Of a stretch of 64,000 bases of DNA, positions 13,796 through 25,440 are shown piece after piece. This stretch comes from Luidia sarsii (lineage: Eukaryota; Echinodermata; Asteroidea; Paxillosida; Luidiidae). Numbering within the stretch: the stretch's first letter is position 1; each line of letters begins with the position of its first letter. The position numbers were made by a program, and so were the translations under genes. The notes under the pieces are model-generated. The model was not told the origin of the DNA. It did not search any database and saw only the letters and a program-made list of their open reading frames with translations. The stretch spans positions 840,233 through 904,232 of the forward strand of contig OX465110.1 in assembly GCA_949987565.1 (NCBI GenBank), in the 5' to 3' direction.

Positions 13796-13850
13796 AAATT
13801 AGGAGGGCCTGACGTTCCGATCCTAGCAGGACCTTTCTCAAAGGCAGAGA
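13796..13850 (-). repeat. Palindromic repeat family, single arm
   Basis: One arm only, in the GGGCCTGACGTTCCGATCC orientation, ending AAAGGCAGAG. No second arm or clear flanking direct repeat was found nearby. Confidence 0.85.
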
Positions 13851-14584
13851 TATTGCTTTGACAGTTTTTAATATACTCAAATCCTTAATTGGTTTACTTT
13901 ATGATGTTGCTAATTAAACAAAACATTTCTTTTTCTACTCCTCGGGGATTGATCCACAAATAGGCTTAGTGATTCAGAGAGGGATCAGACCTATATGTAG
14001 CCAAGCTTTAGCGATATGGTTTTGCCAAAGAACCTTATCAGTCACCCCGTGACCTACAGGAATAAGAGTGTCAGATGTTTTTGCAGGTGTGTCAGCAGAG
14101 TGGGCAGGTTGGGGAACCGGAGAGCAGAGACTGCTTGGTCTAATCACAGAGCTTTAATAGGAGCCATGAACTCCACTGTCTGTCATATCAGAGGAGAGAG
14201 TCAAAGAGAATTGGTTTTAATTTTGTCCAAGTGTATGACCAGAGGCTAGCCTGGTGGTGGCTAGTTTTGGGAAGGCAGGGAAAGCAGCCAGTCACTCTCA
14301 AGCCAAGATGGTGGTCTCTTTACAATGGGGGGGGGGGGGCTGGATAAAGACCTAAACCTCTCCCCTTGGATGAATAGGAAGCAGTGGAGCAGGTAGATTC
14401 TTAATACTCAATTCCACATCCTACTAGGCTGGGATTAGAACCTGGATAAGAGTGGTGTGGGACTTACAGGGTCGGGAAAATCAATGATCATGATTTCCAC
14501 TTCCCAGACATGCCCTCACTGGAAACAATCAAAGTAAATATTCCAAAATGCTTGCTGACCTCTACGTCCAAAATAAAAAATCTT

Positions 14585-14695
14585 AACATTTTTAGAAGGC
14601 CTGATCCTTTGATCCAAGCACAACATATCTTTCTGAAAGGACTTTCTGCCTTTGATAAAGGTCCTGCTAGGCTCGAAACATCAGTTGTTGAAACT
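14585..14695. repeat. Palindromic repeat family, degenerate copy
   Basis: Both arms are visible but eroded: GGCCTGATCCTTTGATCC on the left and AAAGGTCCTGCTAGGCTCG on the right. A similar eroded copy lies at about 15,588-15,657. Confidence 0.7.
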
Positions 14696-15587
14696 TCCTC
14701 TGACTTAAATTAAAAGAATTGAGCAAGGCTGTTACCCATCACAAAACTTCCTCCTAAATCATATTTGGCAATTTTACCAGCCGGTTGGCTTTTTCCAAAC
14801 TAATTTTCAGAAGGAACGCTTCCGTTTGATACAAATCCCTTGGCAACAAGATATCAGCGTGCATCTTGGATGATACATTAATCCCTCTATCAGTATCATA
14901 TACACCTCTGTATTAGGATTTCTGATTGGATTAAAAAACTTCAGCAAATAATTCTGACAATGACTAATGACATGGATGACACCTGCAATCCAGGTGTTTG
15001 GCCTTCTGAAATTTCCCAAATCTAACAACAATAATAAACTAAGTTGCTTAGCAACAGTATCAAATTTAAGCCTTTTTATCTGATAAAAGGTGTCTGATCT
15101 GTCACTTTGGTCATTTCTTCAGGATGGACAGAGGATTTTATTTTAGAAATCTTGAATATGGGGCTTGGGTTAAGGTTTTTCATGTGTGAGAATCTTGGGG
15201 AGGTAGGGGGATTAGATAGTTAGTTGAGCAACTGCTTGATGGCTGTACATATACAAGGATCACTCACTGATTCCTATCCCTCCCACTGTGCCAACCACTC
15301 CAAAGTTTCCAGGCTGCTAAGGGACCCCCTACTGGGTCGGAGGTCAGGTCATTTCAGGTCATCACCCAGGCAGAATCCTCAGACTGGGTTCTTTTTACAA
15401 GTCTTCTAGGAAAGTCCGTCCAATAGAGGATACTCCAGATCCAACTTTCACTTTCATTCAACCCCCCGAAAAAAAATTAACATAAATTCAAAACAGCAAG
15501 ATATACTTCAACTTCAACTTCAACAATATACTACAAAAAGGTTACAGACTGCACACTGTAAATCCCACAATGTTTGAATTTTGACTT

Positions 15588-15657
15588 TTGATCCTAGCAA
15601 TCCCTTTCTGCCTTAGAGGAAAGTCCTACTGTGATCGAAATGTCGGGCCCTCTTGAG
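15588..15657. repeat. Palindromic repeat family, degenerate copy
   Basis: Short eroded arms GATCCTAGCAATCCCTTTC and AGTCCTACTGTGATCGAAAT followed by GTCGGGCCCTC. No flanking duplication was recognised. Confidence 0.65.
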
Positions 15658-15984
15658 TTTTTCAAAAGAGAAAAAGAGAGGCAAATAACTGGGATTTCTT
15701 CACTTATTAGATCGATTAGAAAGTCAATAACTTTACTTGGATTAGGATTTGTGCCTATGTAGCGTTTCATTACAGACATTTTCATTGGTTGTATTTAATG
15801 CATTGTAATATTTTCCTCTTATTATTAAATTCTTTTGTCCTATGCATTTATTAACCCGATGATCAATTAACGATATCAATTTGTGGATCAATACCCTATA
15901 TCCTTATTTCCATATAATACACCACGTAATTGTTTTATCATATATGTGCACCATTCCCAACACTAAACCTAAACCTCTGGTCAA

Positions 15985-16115
15985 TGTACTTGAGCTCTAT
16001 ACCAGCTGAGCTATCTGACCCTTACATGTAGGTGGGCCTTCCCAATACTCAACTATCTTGGTTAGGGGTACAGGCGCCAGTATGTGATTAACTCAGCCAT
16101 TAACTGCCATATATC
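15985..16115 (-). repeat. tRNA-derived repeat, reverse-strand fragment
   Basis: Carries the complement of box A (GAGCTATCTGACCCTTA) and of the head region (CATTAACTGCCATATATCAC). Box B is missing. Confidence 0.75.
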
Positions 16116-16934
16116 ACTTCAATTTGATACAACACTGTCCACTAAAACTCGCATCTACCATAAACAACACCACAAGCCCAACCCTAACAATGCCACTCCA
16201 AAACTCCAGTATGCTGGGACAAAAAGAATACAGTACACGGTCCTCTCAACAACTCTGCCACCATCTTGGATTCAAAAGCAATGATTCCAATGTGGACCCT
16301 CTTCTGCCATTTCTATCCAAAGCTATTGTGCTTTATTCAGACCCTTCATCACAGTTTCTTCTTCATCAAAAGCAAGCAAACCCAGGGACACAATATAACA
16401 CCACCACAGCTGCCCCACAAAAAAACATTAGAATGGGGTCTGAATCAGGTAATCGGGTCAAATCGGAAGAAAGGAAAATGACCAGTTTTTGTCAGCATTT
16501 GTTGTAATAAAAATGATATAAGTCACAGAAGGAAGGTCTGAATGGTGTCAAACTTTATGGTCAATAAAAAAAGTGGTTCCCAGGATTCGTGGCAATTTAT
16601 TTGGAATTTCAGAGTTATTGGGAGTTGCTGAGATAAACTACAGAGGGTAGAATGGCTTTGAGAACATAGTGCCCTCTAACATTGTTTAGAATAAAACGGC
16701 TTTCAAGTTAGTACCAGGCTTGTTCTTTAATGTCAATGGAATTATATTGGTTGATCACAATGCCTGTGCCGGTTTGGGACTATTGGTGTACTGAAATTCT
16801 GAATTAGTTCATCCATAGAGCTACGGTTTATCCAGTAACTGATGATAATGAGAAAAACTTGACAAAAAAACCCTGAGGTTTTTAAATTTTCTGTTTATAT
16901 AAAACACATGCATTAAACTATTCAGCCTTTTAGA

Positions 16935-17325
16935 TAATTTATGGGTTGCAAATAGATGGGGCGGGGGCGCCAGTCAGAAGCATTTAACCATTCACTGCCG
17001 TATATCTCCAGAGATCAAAGCCCCAACTTTTTCTTTCAAATTCAAACAAAAGTCTATTGTAAACCTGGCTACAGCAGTATGGGAATCACTTTTTAAACCA
17101 TATTTCCAATTGAGGTAAAGAAAAAAACGGACTCATGCAGTGCTGAAGTCAGTTAGTGGTTGAATGCTTCTGACTAGCACCCCTACCCCAGCAAAGATAG
17201 TTGGACTAGGCCTATTTGAGGAAGGCCACCATCTAAGGGCTGGATAGCTCAGGTGGTAAGAGCGCTGGTACGCTAATCCAGAGGTCTCGGGTTCAAGTCC
17301 TGCTCCTGTCAAGTTTTCATTAAAA
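16935..17325. repeat. tRNA-derived repeats, head-to-head inverted pair
   Basis: A reverse-strand head (16,940-17,080) is followed by a forward copy (17,140-17,325) with a good tRNA-like fold at 17,238-17,310. That fold has a near-complete 7-bp acceptor stem, box A and box B (GGGTTCAAGTCC). The 23-bp minisatellite follows at once. Confidence 0.85.
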
Positions 17326-17353
17326 AACTCCCACAATTCCCATTCCCATTAAA

Positions 17354-17724
17354 AACAAAACCTTACTTTGCTTGAAAATGAAACATTCCTTTGATTGAAA
17401 ATGAAACTTTACTTTGATTGAAAACAAAAGTTTATTTTGATTGAAAATGAAACTTTACTTTGCTTGAAAATGAAACTTTACTTTGCTTGAAAATGAAACT
17501 TTATTTCGATTGAAATTGAAACTTTACTTTGATTGAAAATGAATGAAACTTTACTTTGATTGAAGATGAAACTTCACTTTGATTGAAAATAAAACTTCAC
17601 TTTGATTGAAAATAAAACTTCACAATGATTGAAAATAAAACTTTACTTTGATTGAAAATTAAACTTGACTTTAAAATTAATTGAAAATACAAATTTACTT
17701 TGATTGAAAATGAAATTTTACTTG
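17354..17724 (+). repeat. 23-bp minisatellite next to a splice donor
   Basis: About 16 units of an AT-rich 23-bp repeat with core TTGAAAATGAAACTTTAC. Five units match GAAANNGAAACT, the ISRE/IRF consensus. On the minus strand the array starts about 10 nt inside the intron that follows the unidentified exon at 17,736-17,939. A tRNA-derived repeat lies on its other side. Confidence 0.92.
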
Positions 17725-17735
17725 AGCAGACTCAC

Positions 17736-17939
17736 CCAGCTATCTTCCTTCAACTGCAGCAACAAGGCACGCGTTGGCAGAAGGAACTCCTGCAGGAATC
17801 GAATCCCATCCCCACTGTAATGGTGGTCCACAACCCAGCAGACCTGAGACAGGAGGTAGGGTGCCACCACGTCAAAGGGCTGGTACAACTCCGACAGAAT
17901 GTCCTGCATGTTGAGGTCAACATAGTCTGATCCACTTCT
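17736..17939 (-). CDS. Internal coding exon of an unidentified conserved gene
   Basis: 204 nt (68 codons) open in phase 0 at both ends. The acceptor is CCCACTCTTTGCTGACCTCAG and the donor AGCTGG|GTGAGT is consensus. The peptide runs RSGSDYVDLNMQDILSELYQ, then PFDVVAPYLLSQVCWVVDHH, YSGDGIRFLQEFLLP and a Leu-rich amphipathic end finishing at SW. Tryptophans, paired His, GC-rich third positions and alternating hydrophobic positions all look like a conserved folded protein rather than chance. I do not recognise the family. No neighbouring exon was found by eye, so introns on both sides must be long or the partner exons are very short. A processed or broken copy is unlikely because both splice sites are intact. 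Confidence 0.7.
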
Positions 17940-19004
17940 CTGAGGTCAGCAAAGAGTGGGTTCAGAAATAAAAAAGAAGAAGAGGAAAACACAAAATTGA
18001 AATCAAATATGCTGCATGAGTGACACATTTTTTATATACAAACCCAACAAAATTGACTGTCAGGAAAGGAACCATCATTATGGTATAACTTCATTGCAAA
18101 GGTTGTATATCAACAGACTATTCATCCCGTTGTTCCAATCCAAGTTAGTGAAGACGACTGGTGACTCACAAAGCAATCCATGAGTGTTGCTCAGCCAACA
18201 GGTGGCCATTTTCAAGTCTGAGCTGACAGACGACTTTTGACTCAATCCTGTCTATGTCTTGTATGTAGACTGAAGTTGACTGCTTCTCAGGATGGCTGTA
18301 AAAGCAGTTTGATTATACCAGTTCATGATCTGAGCGTATGGCTAGACTGGAGGTTGAGCTTAAGACTTACGAGACATGTAACCTTCTGATCATGAGCCAA
18401 AGGTTATAATAAAACATCAACCCCTTCCAGCAATGACTTCACACAGTCAACTCTTAGCATTGTGTGCTCAGTGCTTTGGCCAACTCAAAATAGCTACTGT
18501 ACTTTCAATACTGGTTCAGGAAGCTTTGCCTAAACCTCAACATCGATAACTTTAAAAATAGTATAATCTTCAGCCACACACTCTCCTATTTTTTTTTATT
18601 TTTTAAAGATCCCAAAATTGAAAAGCATTTGTGCGCACTTGATTACGGTGTGATTATTTCCTGCGATAAAACACTGGCTGTAAGCTGCCAATGTTCACAT
18701 GAGTATGGTATTTACAATGTGGCTTTTATTCAGCTAGAGACTAGACATTTAAAAGCCACAAATTAAAGCTTGAACCAGGCCTACACTGGAGTCACACTAG
18801 AGGAAGCTAGCCGTCTTCAAACAGGGCTTCAAACGACTAAGATGAACCCAAATGTTGAAAGTAAAAACCTTTGGAACTCATTTTTTTGCCGATGTTACAA
18901 TCCAACCAACAAAGAAGGGGAAAAAATGCTAAAGTTGAGAACAAAAATTGTGAAAAAAGCAAGGGCAATATACTGGGACCTTCCCTGTGCTTAAAGCCTG
19001 CCCT

Positions 19005-19060
19005 CTACAGGCTGGATAGTTCAGATGGATAGAGCGCTGGTACTGGTATCTACCCATGAT
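19005..19060 (+). repeat. tRNA-derived repeat, box A fragment
   Basis: GGCTGGATAGTTCAGATGG and the start of the anticodon arm only. Confidence 0.65.
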
Positions 19061-19427
19061 CTCTAGGTCATGGCTACCAGTATTTTCACTAGAGCTGTAC
19101 TGTTGACATGATAATGAAGTTTCAATTTACTGGTACAACAACCAGCAATGTTTTCAACGATGTATAAAAACCGGAGCTAGAAGTTCACCTGAACTAGAAT
19201 GTAGTGAATGGTTATGAATGTCTGGCTGAGGAAACAAAAGTCAAATGATTCTAAAAAAACACAGAAAAATACGGTAATCCTGTCACTTTTATTAGTGTTC
19301 TTGAGACTACTTCTGGAGGACAGTTCCTTGGTCAAAATCTGCTGGGTATTCTGAAATCCTCCATCAATATGAGGAGCAATATTTCTTTACCCCAATTCCT
19401 GTGATATCATATAACCCAGACAAAAGA

Positions 19428-19777
19428 TCTCAAAATTTAGTGGGCCTGACGTTTCCATCCTAGCAGGAGCTTTCTCTAAGGCAGAGTGAACTCCTCCACA
19501 CTTCTCTCTTTGTTCTTTCCCCCTCTTCTCACTAATCCCTACCCTACTCCTTGCCCTTCCCTTTGATCTCACCCTACCAGCTTTACTCTTTGTCCTTTGT
19601 TTCTCATCCGTGTCCTATTCACTCTTTTCCCCCTTCCTTCGCGTACATGTATCTGTGTTGTCCATGTCACTCTGCCTTTTAGGTCCTGCTAGGATAAAAA
19701 CGTCAGGCCCACTAAATTTTGAGATTTGCATTTTGGTAATTTAAGTCAGTAAGCAGTTTGCAACATTTTTGTATATC
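19428..19777. repeat. Palindromic repeat family, long-loop copy with 14-bp direct repeats
   Basis: The left arm (19,428-19,485) and right arm (about 19,675-19,777) enclose a ~190-bp pyrimidine-rich loop. The whole is flanked by the 14-bp direct repeat ACCCAGACAAAAGA (19,414-19,427 and 19,778-19,791). This defines both ends of the insertion. The right end carries the long family tail. Confidence 0.92.
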
Positions 19778-20189
19778 ACCCAGACAAAAGACGATAGAAT
19801 ATCAACGTTGGGCAGAGCTGAAACACGTACTGGGACTGTACTTCCCTGATCAGCAGCATACAGACTGCCTGGCCAAATCTCTGCCCAAATCTGGCTCCTA
19901 CAAAGGCCGACATGTCATGCTGTAATTAATGACTCGCTAGTCAGTGATTGTGGAAATCCTATTATGCACTGCTTGGCAACGGTTTCCTCAATGCTAAATG
20001 GCAACTATACAATGTACATCAGTAGCTCTATATACCCATGTTGTCCTGGCATATACCTAAGATCCCATACTGGAAATCTGACCCCAAAAAACTCTCTGGA
20101 TGCATAGATATAAATGTTGGAATGTCAACAATAAAAGATACCGGTAATTGTCACAGTGAGGGGCCACCTGTATAATTCATTAATAGTTC

Positions 20190-20500
20190 AAATTGGGAAG
20201 GCCACCATCTAAGGGCTAGATAGCTCAGATGGGAAGAGTGCTGGTGTGCCAAAGACTAATTGACTATTAGGGAAGGCCACCATCTATGGGCTGGATAGCT
20301 CAGATGGGAAGAGCACTGGTGTGCCAAAGACTAGTTGACTATTAGGGAAGGCCACCATCTAAGGGCTGGATAGCTCAGATGGAAGTGCACTGGTGCAGTG
20401 GTACATTAATCCAGAGGTCTTGGGTTCAAGTCCTGGTCCAGTCAAAGTTTTCTTTGCCAATTTTTCAAATGCATGTAATTCAATGAGGTTTTGCACTCAT
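20190..20500 (+). repeat. tRNA-derived repeat with three tandem ~73-bp modules
   Basis: The module GGGAAGGCCACCATCTA...GGCTGGATAGCTCAGATGGG...GACTATTAG occurs three times in a row. Only the last continues to box B (GGGTTCAAGTCCTGG) and the tail. The first two modules stop at the same point, as expected from unequal exchange or template switching. Confidence 0.88.
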
Positions 20501-23500
20501 TGAACAAGGGCAAATCTACAAATACATGTAGTTTAAATGTTAAAATAACAGGTTTGGTATTTTAACCCTAGCAGGAAATTTCTCAGAGAATGATTCTGCT
20601 AACTGATTAAAAAGGGCTGAAATATTACAAATCTTTATTGATTGCAAGATTTTTCTCTCAAATGAATAAAACTACTTCAAAGGCACAACAGTTTATATTT
20701 CATCTTCTGGATTTGGAAGGCTTTAGGGCCTACAATGCCCACCAAAAACTAATATTATTAGGAGGGAAACCATTATTTTGTTGTATTTCTGTACTGCTAC
20801 AAAACAGCAACAAAGCAATTCTTTTCCATTCAGGCAAAATTCAGGTAAATAAATATTTCAGCCTTTACCTCATCCACTGGTTAATGTGTGTGTGTAAACA
20901 TGCATTGTGTAGATAAATGGAGCATGATATGTGGGGTTTATTCACCTTCGGTGAATATCTGAACCTCTGACCTTAACATAAAGACAGGAATGCTTGAGGG
21001 AAAATGGTGATTAAGTCAATCGCTGGTTGCAAGGATTTTCATGTCAATAATTTTTCTTTTAAAGAAATTGGTTACAAACCATGCCAATTATGAATCTAAA
21101 CCACAGAATGTACAGGGTTATCAAGGGGTTATCAAGTTTGACCCCTTTTTTTTCATTTTGCAGGTGATTTTGAAATTTTTGAAATTCCAGAGAAAAAAAA
21201 CCCCTGTTTTTGTTTGTGAGTCTTTCCATTATATATTGGGAATATTCCTTGCAATTGCAAAGTTCTGCAAATTGCAAATTGCAAATATTAATGAAAGTCA
21301 TTGCCCTTCCACTAACCCTCATCTCATTTGAAAAAAAAATAATACATTTAGAAAAAGAAATAAAGAAGTGATAAACAAGAGAATAGCTTTGAGGTTTGTT
21401 CTTGTAAAATGGGCAGACTCTCTATGCATAAAGTCCATGTTGCAAGTACACAACTCCAGTGGAAAAGCAAAAAGTTTGGGGAACATTTGAAGCAGGAAGT
21501 AAGGTCAAGAGCATGGGTAACGGAAGCCGTGAATTCTGTGGCCTTCAGTGAAAACATTCTGGAGTAACTTCCAACAATTAAAAATCATTTTACACTTGAG
21601 CCTTATAACACTCAGGTAGAGAAAATGTTTAGTTTAAGTAAGAAAATGGTTTAGCTGGGATATTGTCAGAAGAGAGTCCACATTGATTGCCGTCCAAAAT
21701 GATGCTCTAAAGTTTAATTTCTAACATCTGCAGCAAAAACAAATAAAATAAGAATCAGTAAAATTAATTTTTGTAACCTTTGTTTTGAATTTTAATTTTG
21801 GTTCATGATGTAAAATATTGTTTGTGTTGATTTGTAAATTAAAGGGGAAGAAAATCCCTATCTAAAGGAAACGACCAAAATGTTGTTTTAGTAAACCAAG
21901 ACAACCGCTCATTCAATGAGAGTTTGTCCCACTCAGCATAATAAGCACTGTATGGTCTGTGCTTTGCCAGACTGCCTGCTGAACAAAAATACAGGCAACT
22001 CGTGTGAGATTCGAACCCATAACTCCTGCTTTCTAGTGCAGACGTCTTAACCACTGGACCACCGAGCTGATTGAGGTCATGTCTAGCGGTGGTTACCGCC
22101 TATCGCGTTACATCACACTGTAGATGTAATATAAGATGACCGCACTGACTTAAACTATGCATGCAAGTGATATGGACAAACCTTGTAAGGAAATTGAGAA
22201 GATGGACCAGAATCTTTAAGATCCTGTACCGCATCACTGAGCGCAATCCACAGGAAGAGGGGGAGAAGGAGACTGGGAGTACAACAGACCAGAGCAAGAA
22301 CCAGGGCAGACTTGCCAAGGAAGCTTGGAATCTGTCGGGCCGTCCATCCGCGGGCATCTCCCGCCAAGGATCCTCTCAGAGACATGGTCCTCCTAAGATA
22401 CTGGGACCGGTGCTAGTTTGTCTAAGATCCAGTTTGTCGGCGGCCATGGCGTCTCGAACATTCTCACCGAGATAAATCCCTCCTCCATTTGGGGAAGCAT
22501 AGACATCCTCCTCCTCCTGAACCCTACATCGCATCTATCTTAGACACATATTTCCAGGATGTTGCATGACTGACAAGACGGGACTAGGAGGTGTATTCAT
22601 ATACAGCACTCCATTAGAAGAAGTAGTCTACATCTCAACAGTCTTAGAAACCTGTCTGAGGGCTGCACAAGCCTGACTTGGAGCTTATGATGGGAGGCTA
22701 CTATATGGTCCATTACAAACTGAAGTCCGTCTGTGTCTAGCTCTCCTCTCAAGCTGCTCGGGTGGGCCTAATCCTCACCTCAAGGTGATGCTGAGACTCT
22801 TCAGAAGTCTAATACAAAATGTCATCAAACCATGTCTTACATGAAGGCCCGGTTGTCTCACTAGTACAAATCACCCTGGCATTCCCACTGACACACATCT
22901 CAGGTCGGCTCTTGCCAGCTGAGATCCTTATCCATGACAATCATCTGGAGATCCCTGGGGGGGGGACTCGTTGCCCATTTTCCGGCCTGGGATGAACTCA
23001 GGGAGGAGGTTAGCATCTAGGGAAAGGCCGATGACTCGAAGACATTCTCATTCAGTACATCCGTGCATGCGTCCCGCCACAAATCTCGCCTCAAAGTGGA
23101 TACGGAGATCACAAGCAGTCAGATGTGTCCGTACGGACGGCCGAATGATTACCAAAACCTGCATGAATATCCAGCATCAGTCATGTGAGTCTGCAGGAGT
23201 CAACCCCCACACCAAATACCTGCACGCTCTGATACAGTCTATCCAGTTCTGTCGGCAACCTGAATTCTCACAGTACATTTCACACGTACAGATGTGCGTA
23301 GAAAGAAGCTTAAAAGCCTGTGAAATGAGTAAAACATACTGTGGGGGTGGGCAGCCAGTTACTCAATATCCAGCAGTCAGGCAATGCAGCCATGAACAGC
23401 GTTCATAAGCCGTCGACAAAAGGCACAACTTCTCGGTAAAAAAACGTGCACGGAGCCTACATGACAATACCACTGCAGAGCCACAATTATAGAGCATTTG

Positions 23501-23844
23501 GAAAACATTCCGGGAGCCCTTCAATTGCACGTAGACAGACAGTGCATGTGGTCCTGTGACATGGATTTGGTTTCCTTGCCTTGCCTGTGAAAAGTTGAGC
23601 TTTGTCCCAATTCTTTGGCTGCAGCTGTCTAAACTCCATGGCAACAGTTGCATTACAGGCTTATGACTTTCATGGGGATGCTGAATTTCTTAACCATAGA
23701 CAAAGGATTGGGCATATATTCCCTCAGGGTTTATCATTGATAAAATATTGATTTAGAATGGACAAGAGTTTTCTAAAAGTATTCCCAAAATTCAAAGGAT
23801 CATAAAAACCCTTATTCAATTTCTATTTCCCTCTGAAATGAATT
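20501..23844. other. No gene recognised; GC-richer block at about 22,100-23,410
   Basis: The block at 22,100-23,410 is visibly less AT-rich than its surroundings and has open frames on both strands (for example 22,161-22,475 plus, 22,155-22,385 minus, 22,971-23,408 plus). None carries a motif I can name. It could be a decayed mobile element or an undetected exon cluster. Confidence 0.4.
21997..22068 (-). tRNA. tRNA-like cloverleaf, probably a pseudogene or SINE head
   Basis: The 72-nt minus-strand sequence from AGCTCGG to ACGAGTT folds as a cloverleaf. The acceptor stem pairs at 6 of 7 positions, box A is GGTCCAGTGGTTAAG, and box B (GGGTTCGAATCT) is intact. The anticodon stem is TCTGC/GCAGG with an 8-nt loop ACTAGAAA. 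This resembles the tRNA-Ser(AGA) loop, but the long serine variable arm is missing and the loop is one base too long. A TTTTT run follows within about 15 nt. A functional tRNA is unlikely; a tRNA-derived repeat is the better guess. Confidence 0.4.
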
Positions 23845-23965
23845 GAAAAATGGCAAAGAAAACTTTGACTGGAGTTGAACCCAAGATCTCTGGTTTTGCG
23901 TACCAGCGCTCTTACCATCCCAGCTATCAGGCCCTTACATGATGGCCCTTTTTCTGTATATCCTT
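23845..23965 (-). repeat. tRNA-derived repeat, reverse strand
   Basis: Complements of the tail (ATGGCAAAGAAAACTTTGAC), box B (TTGAACCCAAGA) and box A (CCCAGCTATC) are present in order. The head is lost. Confidence 0.85.
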
Positions 23966-25169
23966 TCATTTGTTTGACTCCCTCTGAAATGAATGACTTC
24001 CAATGACTTTTCTATCATAATCTGTCAATGTTTGTTACGTTCATACTGCTTTCTGATACAGTGAAAGTCCCTCCTAGTGCTAGAATCACAATATCAAGCC
24101 CTCAAAATTTCATTGTTCAGTTAAAGCTACAATTTACTTTGCAATGAAGTATTTCAAACAGGGTTATTGAGACATTATCTGACATTAATGCCAGAAGGCC
24201 TACATGTACATGTAGCTATACATGTAACAGAATTTTGGTTTGGTTTGCTCATTAATTCAAATGACCATCCAATGGGTCAGTCAGCAAGCAATCTTGCAAT
24301 CAAAGAAAAAGGCCTAAAAGTTTAAAATTCCACTGAAGAAATATGAAATAGCAGTCAATCAGTAGACCTGCACGCACATATTTCTCCATCTTGCAGCCTG
24401 CGGTGGTCTATTACCATGAAATTGCCTCAAGGTCACAGAAAAGTACAGCTATCAGTGGGGAAACAACCAACTCCTGAACTCCTAATGTCACGTTTCCTGA
24501 AAACTGGTCATTCACAACCACACGGGGGCAGTATTAACCAAACACACGTACAGTACGTGCAAGCTGTTTGGGGTTTAACTGCACATAAAAACTGTTTATC
24601 CGAGGAAATGTACTGAGCTCAGGAATCTACGGCAGTTGTTATTGTGGGAAATGAATGAACTGAAGGGAAATTGAGTTGACAGTCTGATAAGGTTTTTCTG
24701 GAAGTTCTATGTGAGCTTCCGTTGGTTTGGGTCCCAAAAGCTTGTACCGATTCCTTTTCTAAGCATTGGGCAGCCTTTCAAATGTCTGAGTTCCTAAATG
24801 AGAGTTCACGCATTCTGTGACCTCACACTTCCATCCTGGAGGACTGTTATCAAGTCTACATATGAAGTTTGATTGTACAACACAGATGTTACTACTGTAC
24901 ATGCTTACTGACTAGTAGAATGGCCGGAAAAAAGTACAACTCTTGAAAACTTTGAGAAAGGTCCTGCTAGCATCAAAACATCCAGTCAGCTCCCAAACTG
25001 ATTTCAGCTTGTAACCATTACTTGATGATCCAACAAAATATTCCCATGTACTTGATATGATATTGATACACACCTTTATGTACTTGTTGTGTTTGGAACT
25101 CAGAGTTTGATTCAAATGCAACTTCTCTACAATGATTGTTTAACTTTTCTCAAACACCTTCATAAACTC

Positions 25170-25440
25170 AAACCCGAACTGCTGTAGCCAGGTTTATAAC
25201 AATTGGTCGCTTGCATCTGAATGAAAAGGGGGGGGGGGTGTTATCCCTGGAGATACATTGTATATACTGTATATGGCAGTTAATGGTTGAATTGCTTCTT
25301 ATTTACTGGCATTTGTGAAGGCCACCATCTAAGGCCTGGATAGCTCAGATGGGAAGAGCACTGGTATGCAAAACCAGAGGTCTCGGGTTCCGGTCAAGGT
25401 CCAGTCTAAGTTTTCTTCGGCCTTTTCTTTTTCTTTTCTT
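25170..25440 (+). repeat. tRNA-derived repeat
   Basis: A head with GCTGTAGCCAGGTTTATAAC and GGCAGTTAATGGTTGAAT, then box A and a box B variant (GGGTTCCGGTCA) with the T-loop changed. A G-run interrupts the head near 25,229. Confidence 0.85.

Larger units (their letters stand above)
8494..15984. other. No gene seen; scattered repeat remnants
   Basis: Besides the tRNA-derived and palindromic repeats listed separately, there is a short imperfect tandem of TCCATGGATAGACCAT near 11,440-11,505 and a G-run near 13,365. A 142-codon minus-strand open frame at 13,275-13,703 has no recognisable domain. Confidence 0.5.

Noticed and set aside
17238..17310. A functional tRNA gene
   Set aside because: Box A, box B and most of the acceptor stem are present. 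However, the anticodon arm is mismatched, and the same sequence recurs in many diverged copies with shared flanks, so it is a repeat.
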